A stretch of DNA of 51,620 bases. It comes from Spirulina sp. CCY15215. Its GTDB lineage: Bacteria; Cyanobacteriota; Cyanobacteriia; Cyanobacteriales; Spirulinaceae. The translations under genes were made by a program, and so were the position numbers. The stretch spans positions 1-51,620 of the forward strand of contig NZ_JACSWA010000356.1 in the NCBI RefSeq assembly GCF_016888125.1, read 5' to 3'. Below, piece after piece: positions 35,844 through 44,575 of the stretch. Numbering within the stretch: the stretch's first letter is position 1; each line of letters starts with the position of its first letter. The notes under the pieces were generated by a model, which worked only from the letters and a program-made list of their open reading frames with translations, ran no database searches and had not been told where the DNA came from.

Positions 35844-38800
35844 ATGTGCCGTAATTTCAACGTTTTTCTGAGTCCCGTCAAAATCGAACATCTGTTCTTT
35901 ACCAAAGACCCCGAAACAGGAACCTATCGGGTGCGTCCAACCGAGATTATCCAAGCGACATTACACGATCGCACCTCCTATGGGACGACACTAGCGGAAG
36001 ACTGCTCCAAAAAAAGCACCAAAGCTGGCTATGATGCTGCAGGAATGGCGATCGGCACGATTCCCCTCAATCCTATTTTAGAGATTATCAGAGAATGCGA
36101 TCGCGGACTATCCCATGCAGAAATGACCGAATTGACGGCACGCATTCAAACGGAGGCATCTACAGGGGTTAAACTAGCTCGGGATGGCGGCGATTTACTG
36201 AAAACATGGAATACGCTTTTAAATAAAATAGATTTAGAGAGTACAGAATTTATCACAAATTGGGAAACTCATGTTCGTCAAGCGTCTCAGGGAGATATGT
36301 ATTCTGAAAGTAATGCCCATCCCCACCAAGAATGCTTACTACAACCCAAAATCCGCATTTACCAACTCAGTCAAGAAGGACAAATATTCTTTGAAGAATG
36401 CGATCGCGACCTCGGAGAAAGTATTTTTTCCGATACTCACAATGGCGATATTAACGATGCAGCAAGATATAAACAGTTTTTAAGTTACGAAGGATTTCGC
36501 TTCTCCTCCAACTCCGATTCTTGCGTAGAACCCGCCCTTAAACGCTTTCTTTACGAACATCTCAGCCGCGATCGCCTTGCTGCTGCACTACATCGCCTCG
36601 CTTATGTAGACCCTGATTATCTCAATAGCGATCGGGCAACAACAGATATTAATGGTCATGTTGGACATTATTTCCTAGGAGAACAATTTGCCCAGAAAAC
36701 CCTACAAATTAAACTGCAAGATAAAATAATTATCTTTTGTAATAATAATGGTAAACCAATTCAAGAGTTTTTACAACAAGGCTTTCTGCGAGATGATAAC
36801 CAATCTTTAGCCAGTGAAAAGATTGCCGAATTGTTAGGATTAGCAACAACAATGGCACAAGCGGGGGCGCAACAAACGACAATTATATCTGCCCTTGTTG
36901 CCCGTATTTTTGAATATTCTAACCCTGAAAATAAATTCACCTTTCAATCTTTTACCCCTCTCGGTAAACCCAGTCATGGCTTATTAAGTGGCGGTACTTT
37001 TACCATGTTGCGCGGTGGAACAGAACGAGGAGGAGAAGAAGGAGGAGAACTTATCTTTTATATTCCCAAATCCTACGATCTCAAGAATTATAATCGTCTT
37101 TCTTTTCTTTCCGCGTCCGAAGAAAATGCCCTCAAAGAACAAGTTATTCTCTTAAATCCCAAGTCTCTCGCAGAGGGAAAAATCGAAATAGCCGATAAAA
37201 TTGCCCAAGAAGTTACCTTCTTGAAAGATTTACAAGCAACCGCTTATATTACTGAAGGAGTTGCCCCTATTTACGATGTTCTCCCTGGTGAAATCGTCGA
37301 AGTGAGTGCTGATGGACGAGTAAAATTATTCAATATCTATCGCGGTCAAGAAATACCTCTAATTGGAATCGAAAAACAACATCAAGTTGAGGCTTATATC
37401 CATACCGATATCCGGCGAGAACGTTTGACACCTCTGAAGGTTTTCAAAATTGACTATCGAGATTTAGAGAATCGACCTATTCCTTGTCCTTATAATAAAT
37501 ATGGGGAAGAAATTATCGTCATTCAACCCTTAGCCTTACGAAAAAATACCGAAAAATTATTCCCAAAGTCCTATGATGGTACCGTTAAACTCCGCACCGG
37601 AGAAAACGGCATTGGTTTAATTATGGGAACAGAGAGTGAAACCTTACGCCATCAACGTATTCGGGAATTACAACAAATCATTACTGGGGCAGCAGGAACT
37701 TCCTTTTTAATCAATACGATCGCGGGAAATATGGCACGTAAGCTATGTTTAAATACTCTGCCAATCATGAATTTAGATGGGTTTACCGGCTCCGATACAA
37801 TTCCCCCTTCTACCAGTAGTAAAACTCTCTTTATTGCCAACTCAAATTCTGGGGGAACATCCGACACAATTAAACTAACCCACGAACTGGCAAGTTTGCC
37901 TTCTGTAGTTAAAAAAATTGAGGCAGAAATTAAACGCCGCGATCGCAATTTAGCCGAAACTATCGTAGCCAAAGCACGCTTAAAAGAACTGCGATCGCTG
38001 ATAAAACCCGATACATTACGAGAAGATTTACCCCAACATTTACAGGATTTTATCGCAACTAAAACCCCTTGGATTTATGCCATTACAAACATCGAAGCCA
38101 GTCCATTAGGGAATATCGGTCGAGGACTCGATGCTATCATTCATCCAGCCGCAGGTGCGGGTATTACAAACTTACCCGAAGAAGAGTGCGTCGGGTCTAC
38201 TTTTGCTGCTATGGCCTCTCTACAATGGCAATTGGCTTTGCATACTTATATCGGCGAAATTCGCGGCGATATTTCCTCAGAATATGCCCAAAAAATCTAT
38301 CAAGAACTGGCGGGTTTACCCGATGTGATTGAAGAAATTGTCGGGGATAAAAAACTAATTGCTGAAATCGAAAAAATGTGTGCTGAATTGGTGGGAGGGA
38401 ATTTCGATTTTGTTTATACGGGATATGTTGATGGAGTCCCCGAAGAACAAGCGCACAAAGCCGCAGAAATGATTCAAGAAATGTTTGCGGGTTGGCATTT
38501 CTTCCAGTTCCAACATGGCAAATATGCCCACATGAAACGCCGTACTCGCCACACTTTAGGATCAATTTTAGGGCATAATGCACCGCCCCCCAGTTGGTCA
38601 TTTTTTAATGCGCGGGCAATTAAATCTGCCAGCGAAATTGGCCCTCGGGTCGCAACTTCCTTTTTTATCGCCCATCAAAGCGATCGCGAAATCTTACAAA
38701 ATATTCCCGACTACGCACCGGATTATATTTTCACCTATCCGGCTGATAGTATTGTTTTGTATCCTTTCCAAGCGATTATTGTTTCCCATTTGATTTCTTA

Positions 38801-39419
38801 TTTCTGGGGCTTGAAAAAGAAAGAAATTGCCAAGAAAATCGAACAGTGGAATCGTCCCTTAGTTGATTTACTCTGTCAAGTTGACCCCATGAGTTCGGAA
38901 ATTCCTGATAATTTGCGATCGCAGGTGGAAGAAACAGCGAGATCGATCCTACAGGAGTTTTTAGAAATGTGCGATCGTACCCACTATTTAGATCGCATGG
39001 AAGGACAGCGACGAGAAACTATTCTCACCACCTTATCCCTTCTCGCAGGAGAGGCACCCAATTACGAACGATCGCATCAAATTGGCGGTTTTCTCCACAG
39101 TCAGATCCAAGCAGTCAAGGTGAAAATTCATCGTTTTGCTACCGAGGCGATCGATAATCATACCTATCTGAAATTATTGAAGGATTTAGCCTTAGAATTA
39201 AGTAATCTCGAACAATCCAAACGATTAGCCGATCACTTCCTTGTAGACGAAAACGGTGCCACTTTACCCACCCAAGTCAATATCGATCGCCCTCGCGATC
39301 GGGTTCGGACTTTGTACGAGTCAGATTATTTGGCAGAATATGAAGGAGTGGGAACATTTTACGATGTCGAACCCGTTCACCCCCCCAAAATCGCCAAAGC
39401 CAAAAAAGGCTGGCTTTAA
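35844..39419 (+). CDS. Giant divergent GlmS-like (glutaminase + double SIS) protein
   Basis: A 1191-residue homologue of glucosamine-6-phosphate synthase, about twice normal length (~610). The class II amidotransferase signatures are all visible. They are Cys2 (nucleophile after Met removal), GYDAAGMA (62-69), HVRQASQG (143-150, where GlmS has HTRWATHG), NAHPH (157-161), HNG (199-201) and SDS (224-226). The first SIS domain has GTSFLINTIAGNM (618-630), ANSNSGGTSDTIKL (665-678) and a VGSTFAA block (783-789). The isomerase residues align with E. coli Glu481, Lys485, Glu488 and His504 as Glu868, Lys872, Glu875 and His891. The second SIS spans ~890-1000. The tail motif NIDRPR (1146-1151) corresponds to DVDQPR, but the Schiff-base lysine position is Arg1155. 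Inserts lie at ~230-460 and ~1000-1140. The reaction is unproven. Confidence 0.85.
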   Translation: MCRNFNVFLSPVKIEHLFFTKDPETGTYRVRPTEIIQATLHDRTSYGTTLAEDCSKKSTKAGYDAAGMAIGTIPLNPILEIIRECDRGLSHAEMTELTARIQTEASTGVKLARDGGDLLKTWNTLLNKIDLESTEFITNWETHVRQASQGDMYSESNAHPHQECLLQPKIRIYQLSQEGQIFFEECDRDLGESIFSDTHNGDINDAARYKQFLSYEGFRFSSNSDSCVEPALKRFLYEHLSRDRLAAALHRLAYVDPDYLNSDRATTDINGHVGHYFLGEQFAQKTLQIKLQDKIIIFCNNNGKPIQEFLQQGFLRDDNQSLASEKIAELLGLATTMAQAGAQQTTIISALVARIFEYSNPENKFTFQSFTPLGKPSHGLLSGGTFTMLRGGTERGGEEGGELIFYIPKSYDLKNYNRLSFLSASEENALKEQVILLNPKSLAEGKIEIADKIAQEVTFLKDLQATAYITEGVAPIYDVLPGEIVEVSADGRVKLFNIYRGQEIPLIGIEKQHQVEAYIHTDIRRERLTPLKVFKIDYRDLENRPIPCPYNKYGEEIIVIQPLALRKNTEKLFPKSYDGTVKLRTGENGIGLIMGTESETLRHQRIRELQQIITGAAGTSFLINTIAGNMARKLCLNTLPIMNLDGFTGSDTIPPSTSSKTLFIANSNSGGTSDTIKLTHELASLPSVVKKIEAEIKRRDRNLAETIVAKARLKELRSLIKPDTLREDLPQHLQDFIATKTPWIYAITNIEASPLGNIGRGLDAIIHPAAGAGITNLPEEECVGSTFAAMASLQWQLALHTYIGEIRGDISSEYAQKIYQELAGLPDVIEEIVGDKKLIAEIEKMCAELVGGNFDFVYTGYVDGVPEEQAHKAAEMIQEMFAGWHFFQFQHGKYAHMKRRTRHTLGSILGHNAPPPSWSFFNARAIKSASEIGPRVATSFFIAHQSDREILQNIPDYAPDYIFTYPADSIVLYPFQAIIVSHLISYFWGLKKKEIAKKIEQWNRPLVDLLCQVDPMSSEIPDNLRSQVEETARSILQEFLEMCDRTHYLDRMEGQRRETILTTLSLLAGEAPNYERSHQIGGFLHSQIQAVKVKIHRFATEAIDNHTYLKLLKDLALELSNLEQSKRLADHFLVDENGATLPTQVNIDRPRDRVRTLYESDYLAEYEGVGTFYDVEPVHPPKIAKAKKGWL

Positions 39420-39421
39420 CT

Positions 39422-39442
39422 CAATTATCAATTATCAATTAT
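39422..39442. repeat. CAATTAT heptamer repeat
   Basis: Three CAATTAT units in phase between the GlmS-like gene stop and the SRPBCC gene. Together with the array at 35784-35839, heptamers now lie on both sides of the giant gene. Confidence 0.8.
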
Positions 39443-39458
39443 TAATCAAGAAGGGATT

Positions 39459-39845
39459 ATGTTTGGGAATTTTCAGAAGAGTTGTTTGCGAATTGAATTG
39501 GAAGCATCGGCAAAAATCATTGGAGAAAGTTTACTGCGTCCAGAGAATTTTCGCCAGTGGTTGTTTCCCCAACAGTTTGAGGAGAAATTGCCCGATCAGT
39601 TAGCTTCTGGGATGACATTTACAGCGAAAACTGGATTGATTACCGTAGAACATCATGTAGATATGGTTAGTTCGGAATGTGTGCGTTTATTATTGCATCA
39701 AGGTATTGATGGTTATCACGAATGGTATTGGGGAGAAGGTTGGGTTCAGTCCCGCTTAGAGGGAATTTCCTTATTACCTTTGAGTTTAGGTCAAACTTTT
39801 GCATTATTGCGGTTGCGAGAGTTTGTTGAAAATCAAGAGGACTGA
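39459..39845 (+). CDS. SRPBCC-fold protein
   Basis: A 128-residue protein of the START/polyketide-cyclase (SRPBCC) superfamily by its pattern of alternating strands and a final helix. It begins CLRIELEASAKIIGESLLRPENFRQWL, has GMTFTAKTGLITVEHHVDMVS strands, and ends TFALLRLREFVENQ. Such proteins bind hydrophobic or small aromatic ligands. It is 39 bases after the GlmS-like gene on the same strand with a GAAGGGA-like site upstream of the ATG. The ligand is unknown. Confidence 0.7.
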   Translation: MFGNFQKSCLRIELEASAKIIGESLLRPENFRQWLFPQQFEEKLPDQLASGMTFTAKTGLITVEHHVDMVSSECVRLLLHQGIDGYHEWYWGEGWVQSRLEGISLLPLSLGQTFALLRLREFVENQED

Positions 39846-40019
39846 GAAATACGCCTGACATTAACCATTAAAACTATTTTTGCATCAAATCAAGGCAATA
39901 GTTGAATATCCAGAAGAAAATCCTTCACAAAATACTCACAATCTTTTTGTAGAGTTGGCCTAGAATTTAATCGTTTATTATTTATCCAACCCCCCTCCCA
40001 CATCTACGTCTAGAAAATT

Positions 40020-40301
40020 ATGAAATTATCCGAAATTTCTCTTGCCCTTTTAGAGGGACTCGGTTTAGCTTACTGGATCGAACTTAAAACTGATACACCC
40101 GAATGCCTGTATTATTTTGGACCCTTTGCCAATGCAGCCGAGGCCGAGGAAAATTTACCTGGATATGTGGAAGACTTAGAAGCAGAAGGTGCAGAAAACA
40201 TTCAATATGCGATCGTCAAATGCAAACCCACAAATTTAACCATCTGGGGAGAACAAACATCAACGCGATCGCCCATTATTCCTAACTATGCCGAAATTTA
40301 G
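40020..40301 (+). CDS. DUF1816-family protein
   Basis: A 93-residue cyanobacteria-typical protein. The core AYWIELKTDTPECLYYFGPFANAAEAEENLPGYVEDLEAEGA fits the DUF1816 pattern, in which a small alpha/beta domain has a conserved Y(Y/F)FGPF. No signal peptide or membrane segment is visible. Function is unknown. It follows a 174-base gap without other features. Confidence 0.75.
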   Translation: MKLSEISLALLEGLGLAYWIELKTDTPECLYYFGPFANAAEAEENLPGYVEDLEAEGAENIQYAIVKCKPTNLTIWGEQTSTRSPIIPNYAEI

Positions 40302-40399
40302 GCCAAAATTTAGGATCGAGAGAAAACCGCATAGCAAGGCTTATGATAAGGTGTAAGGGCGACTCCTGCCCTTGTCCCGTCAAACGCCAAGTTAAGAAA

Positions 40400-40768
40400 A
40401 TGTACGAATCGTTCAAACGTCTTTCCAACGCGGTACGGAATGCCCTATGCTATTCGACAAACCTCCTCTACGAGCGACTCGATGAAGCCTTACAACAGGG
40501 AACAAAGGTTCGTATTGAGACTAATAACGATAGTTTTGCTGGAGTTCCCATTCATCTTGATTGGGAGTTTGTCGAACTTCTTGCCCTCTCTACCTCAGAA
40601 GAAGAAGAAGAAGAAGAAGAAGAGTTAGAGGATAAAGATAAATCTTATCGACGCACCACATGGCTGGTCAGACTATCCACTATTGAGGCTGTGGCCTATT
40701 TTAACGAGAATTGGTCGAAAGAACGCTTTGAGAACCTACTGGCTGAGGAAAAACCAGATAGTCAGTAG
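40400..40768 (+). CDS. Sm-like-looking hypothetical protein with Glu run
   Basis: A 122-residue protein. The segment GTKVRIETNNDSFAGVPIHLDWEFVELLAL suggests a small beta-barrel of Sm/LSm type, followed by a run of ten Glu residues in 11 positions encoded by a GAA microsatellite (~40598-40625), then WLVRLSTIEAVAYF and a charged C-terminus. I chose ATG at 40400 because the longer frame from 40343 would add a Cys-rich peptide encoded across an AAGGGC/GCCCTT hairpin (40355-40373). It lies 98 bases after the DUF1816 gene. The fold assignment is a guess from pattern only. Confidence 0.6.
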   Translation: MYESFKRLSNAVRNALCYSTNLLYERLDEALQQGTKVRIETNNDSFAGVPIHLDWEFVELLALSTSEEEEEEEEELEDKDKSYRRTTWLVRLSTIEAVAYFNENWSKERFENLLAEEKPDSQ

Positions 40769-40813
40769 GTTCTCAACCTATTGGCTAGAGAAGAACCAGA
40801 CGGTTTTATTATT

Positions 40814-42037
40814 TTATCTTTCCGGTTCTACCCAACGCCCATCGGCTTTAATTAAAGCAATCAGTTCTTCTACACCCTTATCCTGGGGAACTCGCTTAAT
40901 TTCCTCTCGACCGCGATAAAGGGCGATAAAACCTGCTTGTTTGCCAACATAGCCATAGTCAGCATCCGCCATCTCTCCTGGTCCATTGACGATGCAGCCC
41001 ATAACCGCAATATCTAAACCTGTGAGGTGTTTAGTGGCTTCGCGAACTTTATCTAAAACGTTTTCCAGGTTAAATAATGTGCGTCCGCAAGAAGGACAGG
41101 CCACATATTCCACCATTGTTTTTCGCAGTCCCAAGGCTTGCAAAATACTGTAACAAACCGGAATTTCCTTTTCTGGGGCTTCCGTTAGAGAAACGCGAAT
41201 CGTATCCCCAATACCTGCCGCTAAAAGCGTCCCAATACCTGCCGTAGACTTAATACGCCCATATTCTCCATCTCCCGCTTCCGTCACCCCTAAATGGAGA
41301 GGATAATCCATTCCTAACTCGTCCATGCGTTTGACCATTAGACGATAAGCCGTCAACATCACGGGAACGCGGGAGGCTTTCAGGGAAATCACCAGATTAT
41401 AATAGTTGAGAGATTCGCAGATGCGGATAAACTCGAGGGCAGATTCTACCATCCCTTCCGGAGTATCGCCGTAGGTGAAAAGCATTCGTTCCGCGAGAGA
41501 ACCGTGATTTACACCAATTCGCATCGCCTTATTTTGATCTCGTAGACTAATGACTAACGGTTCGAGAGTTTCCCGAATGCGATCGCCAATATCGGCAAAT
41601 TCTGATGCGGTATATTCTTGGCGATCGGTTTTCGGTTTTTCAAAAACATACAAACCAGGATTGATCCTAACCTTATCAACGTGCTTGGCAACTTCAAGGG
41701 CAATTTTCATGCCGTTGTGATGAACATCAGCCACGAGGGGAACCGGTTGATAAGTATGAATTAATTTTGCTTTGATTTCTGCTAGGGCTTTGGCATGAGC
41801 CAGACTGGGAACAGTAACGCGGACAATTTCGCAACCAATTTCGTGCAAACGACGAATAGCTGCCACGGACCCGTCAATATCTAGGGTATCTTCGTTAATC
41901 ATAGACTGGACGACCACAGGATGGCCGCCACCGATGAGGATATCCCCTACAGGAACAGGGCGAGTTTTGCGTCGGTGAATGGTGGTATCTGTCAAGGCAG
42001 AAGATGCAGCGACTTTGGGTAGTTCTAAGGTTTGCAT
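40814..42037 (-). CDS. ispG: 4-Hydroxy-3-methylbut-2-enyl-diphosphate synthase
   Basis: IspG (GcpE) reduces MEcPP to HMBPP in the MEP isoprenoid pathway with a [4Fe-4S] cluster. The ligands (counting from an upstream ATG at 42088) are Cys331 and Cys334 ([13 protein letters not shown]) and Cys365 ([10 protein letters not shown]), with Glu372. The N-terminal TIM barrel contains [30 protein letters not shown] prefer ATG at 42037, giving MQTLELPK, which is close to the usual cyanobacterial start; ATG 42088 adds 17 residues. This is the ferredoxin-dependent type found in cyanobacteria. A type 2 IPP isomerase for the next steps is at 49532. Confidence 0.94.
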   Translation of the reverse strand: MQTLELPKVAASSALTDTTIHRRKTRPVPVGDILIGGGHPVVVQSMINEDTLDIDGSVAAIRRLHEIGCEIVRVTVPSLAHAKALAEIKAKLIHTYQPVPLVADVHHNGMKIALEVAKHVDKVRINPGLYVFEKPKTDRQEYTASEFADIGDRIRETLEPLVISLRDQNKAMRIGVNHGSLAERMLFTYGDTPEGMVESALEFIRICESLNYYNLVISLKASRVPVMLTAYRLMVKRMDELGMDYPLHLGVTEAGDGEYGRIKSTAGIGTLLAAGIGDTIRVSLTEAPEKEIPVCYSILQALGLRKTMVEYVACPSCGRTLFNLENVLDKVREATKHLTGLDIAVMGCIVNGPGEMADADYGYVGKQAGFIALYRGREEIKRVPQDKGVEELIALIKADGRWVEPER

Positions 42038-42088
42038 GACGGCTTGCGTTTGATTTGGGTTAACGAAATTGCTTTCCTTGGTTATCAT

Positions 42089-42434
42089 ACTGCTGAGGCG
42101 TTCCCTATTAAAGGGAAAATGATAAAAAGGACTAAAATAAAGAAAATTGTTTTGTTTTCTTGTCTGTCTCTCGTTTCCGTAATTTCTCTGACTCTTAGAC
42201 CTCGTATTATCTATACTCTCCCAATATACACTTATGTTGAGAGCTAAGATATCTAATAGAATAGAGTTATAATTTTACTTTAATTTGAATTAAAGAAAAA
42301 ATTTTCGTGAGATAAAAATTTTTTTGATTAAGGGGACAAAGTAATGCGATCGCGCAAAAAACTTTGAGGGTAATTTTGCCATACTTGAAAAAAATACCAT
42401 TTTATTATCTAACCCAAACTCAATTTAACTCCCA
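42089..42434. other. Intergenic region between ispG and kinase gene
   Basis: 346 bases, A/T-rich, divergent promoters likely. A frame from the ATG at 42119 could encode a 42-residue peptide with a hydrophobic stretch ([19 protein letters not shown]), but support is weak. A TATAAT-like sequence is present in GAGTTATAATTTT near 42265. No hairpin terminator or repeat array is evident. Confidence 0.4.
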
Positions 42435-43844
42435 ATGGATCGAGCGCCAAAACCAACCTACAAGGGCAATATCGTCATTGTTGATGACAACCCTAATAAT
42501 TTACGACTATTAACAAATTTGTTAAAAAAAAGTGGCTATAAAGTCCGTCCTGTCTCCACGGGAAAGTTAGCCATCTCGACAACAAAAGCAAATCCACCCG
42601 ATCTTATTTTGTTGGATATTAATATGCCTGGAATGGACGGCTATGAAGTGTGTCAAAATATAAAGAATGATCCTTTGAGTAGTGAGATACCAATTATTTT
42701 TATTAGCGCTTTGAATGAATCCTTCAGTCGCATAAGAGGTTTTGAAGTGGGGGGAGTAGATTATATTACTAAACCTTTCGAGTTTAATGAGGTTTTAGTG
42801 CGGGTATCTAATCACATTCAACTGTATAGATTTCAAAGGAAATTACAAGAGGTTAACTCCCTACAAAGTCAAGCACTAATCGAAAAGAATGAACAACTCC
42901 AACGAGTTAACAATAATCTCGAACATCTCAATCAACTTCTCAATGTTAAAGTTGCAGAACTACAGCAGACACAACTTCAATTAGTACAATCGGAAAAGAT
43001 GTCTGTACTGGGTCAGTTAGTATCGGGAATTGCTCATGAAATTAATAACCCAATTGGTTTTCTACGTGGTAATTTAGAGCATGGACAAGAATATTTACAG
43101 AATCTACAACAGCATTTACAATTATGTAAAAATGAGTTAAAAAATCCCAGTATTGCTATTCAAGATCATGGCGAAGAAATTGATATTGACTATTTATTGG
43201 AGGATTTCCCCAAACTGTTTTCTTCTCTGAATCGGGGAGTAGAAAGACTTTATCAAATTAGCAACTCTTTACGGATTTTTTCTCGGCAGGATAGTAAAGT
43301 AAAGATTGATTTTGATATTCATGAAGGAATTGAGAGTACGTTAACGATTTTAAAGCACCGTCTGAAAAGAGATCAAGAATCTAGCAATATTCAGATCGTC
43401 AAAGAATATGGCGATATTCCTTTAGTAAAATGTTATCCTGGACAGCTTAATCAGGTTTTCATGAATGTTTTAGTCAATGCGATTGATGCTTTGGAGGAAG
43501 ATAAAAGTCAGGAGAAAAAGCAAATTGCGATCGCCACAGAAATTGTAGATTATTCTGAGCCAGAAATGGGTCAATTTGTTAGAATTCGGATTTGCGATAA
43601 TGGAATGGGTATTCCCGAACAAATTAGGGAACAGATTTTTGATTATTTATTTACCACAAAAGAGGTAGGCAAAGGAACGGGTTTAGGATTATCTTTGAGC
43701 AAACAAATTATTGAAGAAAAACATGGAGGAAATATATCTTGTCATTCAGAAGTGGGGAAAGGAACAGAATTTATCATTTCCTTACTTCTTGAACCAGCAA
43801 TAGATAAATCGAAAAAAATCAGCGAAAAAAGTTCTATTTATTAA
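42435..43844 (+). CDS. Response regulator receiver-histidine kinase hybrid
   Basis: A 469-residue signalling protein. The N-terminal receiver (~12-125) has the acidic pair in IVIVDDNP, phospho-acceptor Asp61 (LILLDINMPGMDGY) and Lys113 (ITKPFE). A coiled coil (135-185, rich in Gln, Leu and Glu) connects to a HisKA domain with VSGIAHEINNPIGFLRGNL; His201 is the acceptor. The HATPase domain has NVLVNAIDAL, CDNGMGIPEQIR and GKGTGLGLSLSKQI. No membrane helix is present, so it is probably cytoplasmic. Receiver-first kinases like this usually receive phosphate from another kinase or interact with adaptor proteins. rnhA starts 8 bases later. Confidence 0.93.
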   Translation: MDRAPKPTYKGNIVIVDDNPNNLRLLTNLLKKSGYKVRPVSTGKLAISTTKANPPDLILLDINMPGMDGYEVCQNIKNDPLSSEIPIIFISALNESFSRIRGFEVGGVDYITKPFEFNEVLVRVSNHIQLYRFQRKLQEVNSLQSQALIEKNEQLQRVNNNLEHLNQLLNVKVAELQQTQLQLVQSEKMSVLGQLVSGIAHEINNPIGFLRGNLEHGQEYLQNLQQHLQLCKNELKNPSIAIQDHGEEIDIDYLLEDFPKLFSSLNRGVERLYQISNSLRIFSRQDSKVKIDFDIHEGIESTLTILKHRLKRDQESSNIQIVKEYGDIPLVKCYPGQLNQVFMNVLVNAIDALEEDKSQEKKQIAIATEIVDYSEPEMGQFVRIRICDNGMGIPEQIREQIFDYLFTTKEVGKGTGLGLSLSKQIIEEKHGGNISCHSEVGKGTEFIISLLLEPAIDKSKKISEKSSIY

Positions 43845-43851
43845 AATTATT

Positions 43852-44304
43852 ATGTCAGATTTAATTTCCGCCAAATCTTCAGAGTCATTACAAAAAGAAG
43901 TCATTATTTATACGGATGGGGCTTGTTCGGGAAATCCAGGTGTGGGAGGATGGGGAGTAGTTTTAAAATATGGCGAACACTATAAGGAATTATCCGGTTC
44001 GGAGTCGGAAACCACAACCAGTAATCGCATGGAAATGACGGCGGTTATTGAAGCCTTAAAAGCATTAAAATATCCCTGTTTGGTTCGTTTACATACTGAT
44101 AGTCAACTAATTGTTAATACTATGACGCGAAACTGGAAGCGCAAAGCCAATCAGGATTTATGGGCAGAAATAGACCATCTTTCTCAAGTGCATCAGGTTG
44201 AATGGATTTGGGTGAAGGGACACGCAAGCGATCCGTTAAATAATCAAGTCGATCGCTTGGCTGTTGCGGCATCGAAACAGGCTTTAAAGGACAACAGAGA
44301 ATAA
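43852..44304 (+). CDS. rnhA: Ribonuclease HI
   Basis: RNase HI cuts RNA in RNA-DNA hybrids during replication and R-loop removal. The 150-residue product has the full catalytic set: Asp22 (IYTDGACSGNPGVGGWG), Glu61 (SNRMEMTAVIEAL), Asp83 (LHTDSQLIVN), His124 (WVKGHAS) and Asp134 (NQVDRLA). A ~16-residue N-terminal extension precedes the first strand. It is 8 bases after the kinase gene, so probably co-transcribed with it, and 37 bases before a small gene. Confidence 0.96.
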   Translation: MSDLISAKSSESLQKEVIIYTDGACSGNPGVGGWGVVLKYGEHYKELSGSESETTTSNRMEMTAVIEALKALKYPCLVRLHTDSQLIVNTMTRNWKRKANQDLWAEIDHLSQVHQVEWIWVKGHASDPLNNQVDRLAVAASKQALKDNRE

Positions 44305-44340
44305 GGTAAAATTAAAAAAAGTTAATGAGGATTAGCAAGC

Positions 44341-44559
44341 ATGAAGATTGTGGGAACTATCGAACGTAAAGATATTGGAGTTGGTACTTGGGCTTTAGTT
44401 GCGGAGTCGGGGGAAACTTACGAATTGAAGGACGCACCCCCAGCACTTTGTCAAAATGGAATTAAGGTGAAAATAAACGGGGAAATTCGAGAAGATGTGA
44501 TGACTTTGGCAATGATTGGTCCGGTTTTGCAAGTGAAGTCTTTTGAGGCGATCGCGTAA
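44341..44559 (+). CDS. Small beta-barrel-like hypothetical protein (72 aa)
   Basis: The 72-residue product alternates strands and turns: MKIVGTIERKDIGVGTWALVAESGETYEL, then VKINGEIREDVMTLAMIGPVLQVKSFE. This pattern suggests an OB-like or small beta-barrel fold. No signal peptide is visible. It lies 37 bases after rnhA and faces the convergent secreted-protein gene. I do not recognise a named family. Confidence 0.7.
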   Translation: MKIVGTIERKDIGVGTWALVAESGETYELKDAPPALCQNGIKVKINGEIREDVMTLAMIGPVLQVKSFEAIA

Positions 44560-44575
44560 TCAAAAAAATCCCTAT

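Noticed and set aside
38209-38601. 130-residue minus-strand frame inside the GlmS-like gene
   Set aside because: Opposite-strand shadow of conserved SIS codons with no independent support.
42032-42247. 71-residue plus-strand frame over the ispG start
   Set aside because: It overlaps the ispG coding start on the other strand. Only a 42-residue hydrophobic peptide from 42119 is outside it, and there is no ribosome binding site or recognisable family.
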